This document shows, piece after piece, positions 62,049-62,062 of a stretch of 62,062 bases of DNA (position 1 is its first letter; each line of letters opens with the position of its first letter). The notes below the pieces were generated by a model. It was not told where the DNA came from. It made no database searches and worked only from the letters and a program-made list of their open reading frames with translations. The position numbers and the translations under genes are program-made. Where the stretch lies: contig NZ_RXHU01000022.1 in assembly GCF_003955665.1 (NCBI RefSeq), forward strand, positions 233,423 through 295,484, read 5' to 3'. This DNA is from Paenibacillus whitsoniae. Its GTDB lineage: Bacteria; Bacillota; Bacilli; Paenibacillales; NBRC-103111.

Positions 62049-62062
62049 CTGTCTCTTATACA
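62049..62062 (+). other. Residual Tn5 mosaic-end (Nextera) adapter sequence
   Basis: The final 14 bases, CTGTCTCTTATACA, equal the start of the transposase adapter read-through used in tagmentation libraries. This is a sequencing artefact at the contig end, not genomic DNA. Confidence 0.9.

Noticed and set aside
62049..62062. End of a genomic Tn5-type transposon
   Set aside because: The sequence is at the exact contig end, stops within the standard adapter, and no transposase gene is present.

Overview
The window reads like an accessory carbohydrate-foraging region of a Paenibacillus-type Gram-positive spore former. Evidence: YesM/YesN-type two-component pairs, LplB/YtcP-type permeases with large lipoprotein binding proteins, S-layer-homology (SLH) anchoring, a FIMAH tail on a giant secreted hydrolase, and a fragment very similar to the sporulation sigma factor SigK. 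No rRNA, tRNA, phage or plasmid genes were seen. The last 14 bases match the Tn5 mosaic-end/Nextera adapter, so the right edge is the end of a draft contig and the last gene's upstream context is missing.

Layout. 1-3.7 kb: an ArsR-type regulator, then an N-acetylneuraminate-lyase-like gene plus a YhcH-like gene, divergent from an AraC regulator with phased operator repeats between them. 3.7-14.4 kb (minus strand): importer A (two permeases, one lipoprotein), a 1692-residue secreted clan-A glycoside hydrolase, and a broken second glycosidase. 14.5-20.3 kb: a YesM/YesN pair and a membrane-bound AraC regulator. 20.5-23.7 kb (plus strand): importer B. 23.8-28.2 kb: importer C and a polysaccharide-deacetylase-like gene. 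28.3-35.3 kb: a dual-sensor kinase, a short response regulator, and an operon of enolase-superfamily dehydratase, 2-hydroxyacid dehydrogenase and an intracellular Asp-box protein. 35.6-38.0 kb: a secreted Asp-box/LamG protein. 38.2-39.4 kb: gene debris (truncated sigK and a broken cupin regulator). 39.6-56.0 kb: the most interesting block, holding a membrane AraC regulator, a cohesin-SLH surface protein, a 2168-residue GH53-like enzyme ending in cohesin-FIVAR-dockerin, two paralogous binding lipoproteins and the permeases of importer D. 56.3-56.9 kb: a decayed GH105-like gene. 57-62 kb: a second giant GH53-like enzyme with discoidin-type domains.

How it works together (inference). Secreted GH53-like enzymes would cut beta-1,4-galactan of pectin side chains. 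At least one could be held on the cell surface by a dockerin-cohesin contact to an SLH protein encoded by the next gene. Four binding-protein/permease sets import oligosaccharides. None has an ATPase gene here, so a shared MsmX-like ATPase elsewhere is expected.

Two regulons can be read from the DNA. Three promoters (41.9, 52.2 and 56.1 kb) share a tandem CKGAAAT-type box and a TATAGT -10; they precede the membrane AraC regulator, the binding-protein/GH53/cohesin genes and the permease operon. Two other promoters (28.3 and 35.3 kb) share GTATTA-N16-GTGTTA repeats at identical distance from TATAAT; they tie importer C to the dehydratase/dehydrogenase operon, probably through the response regulator at 31.1-31.9 kb. 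CcpA-like sites suggest carbon catabolite control.
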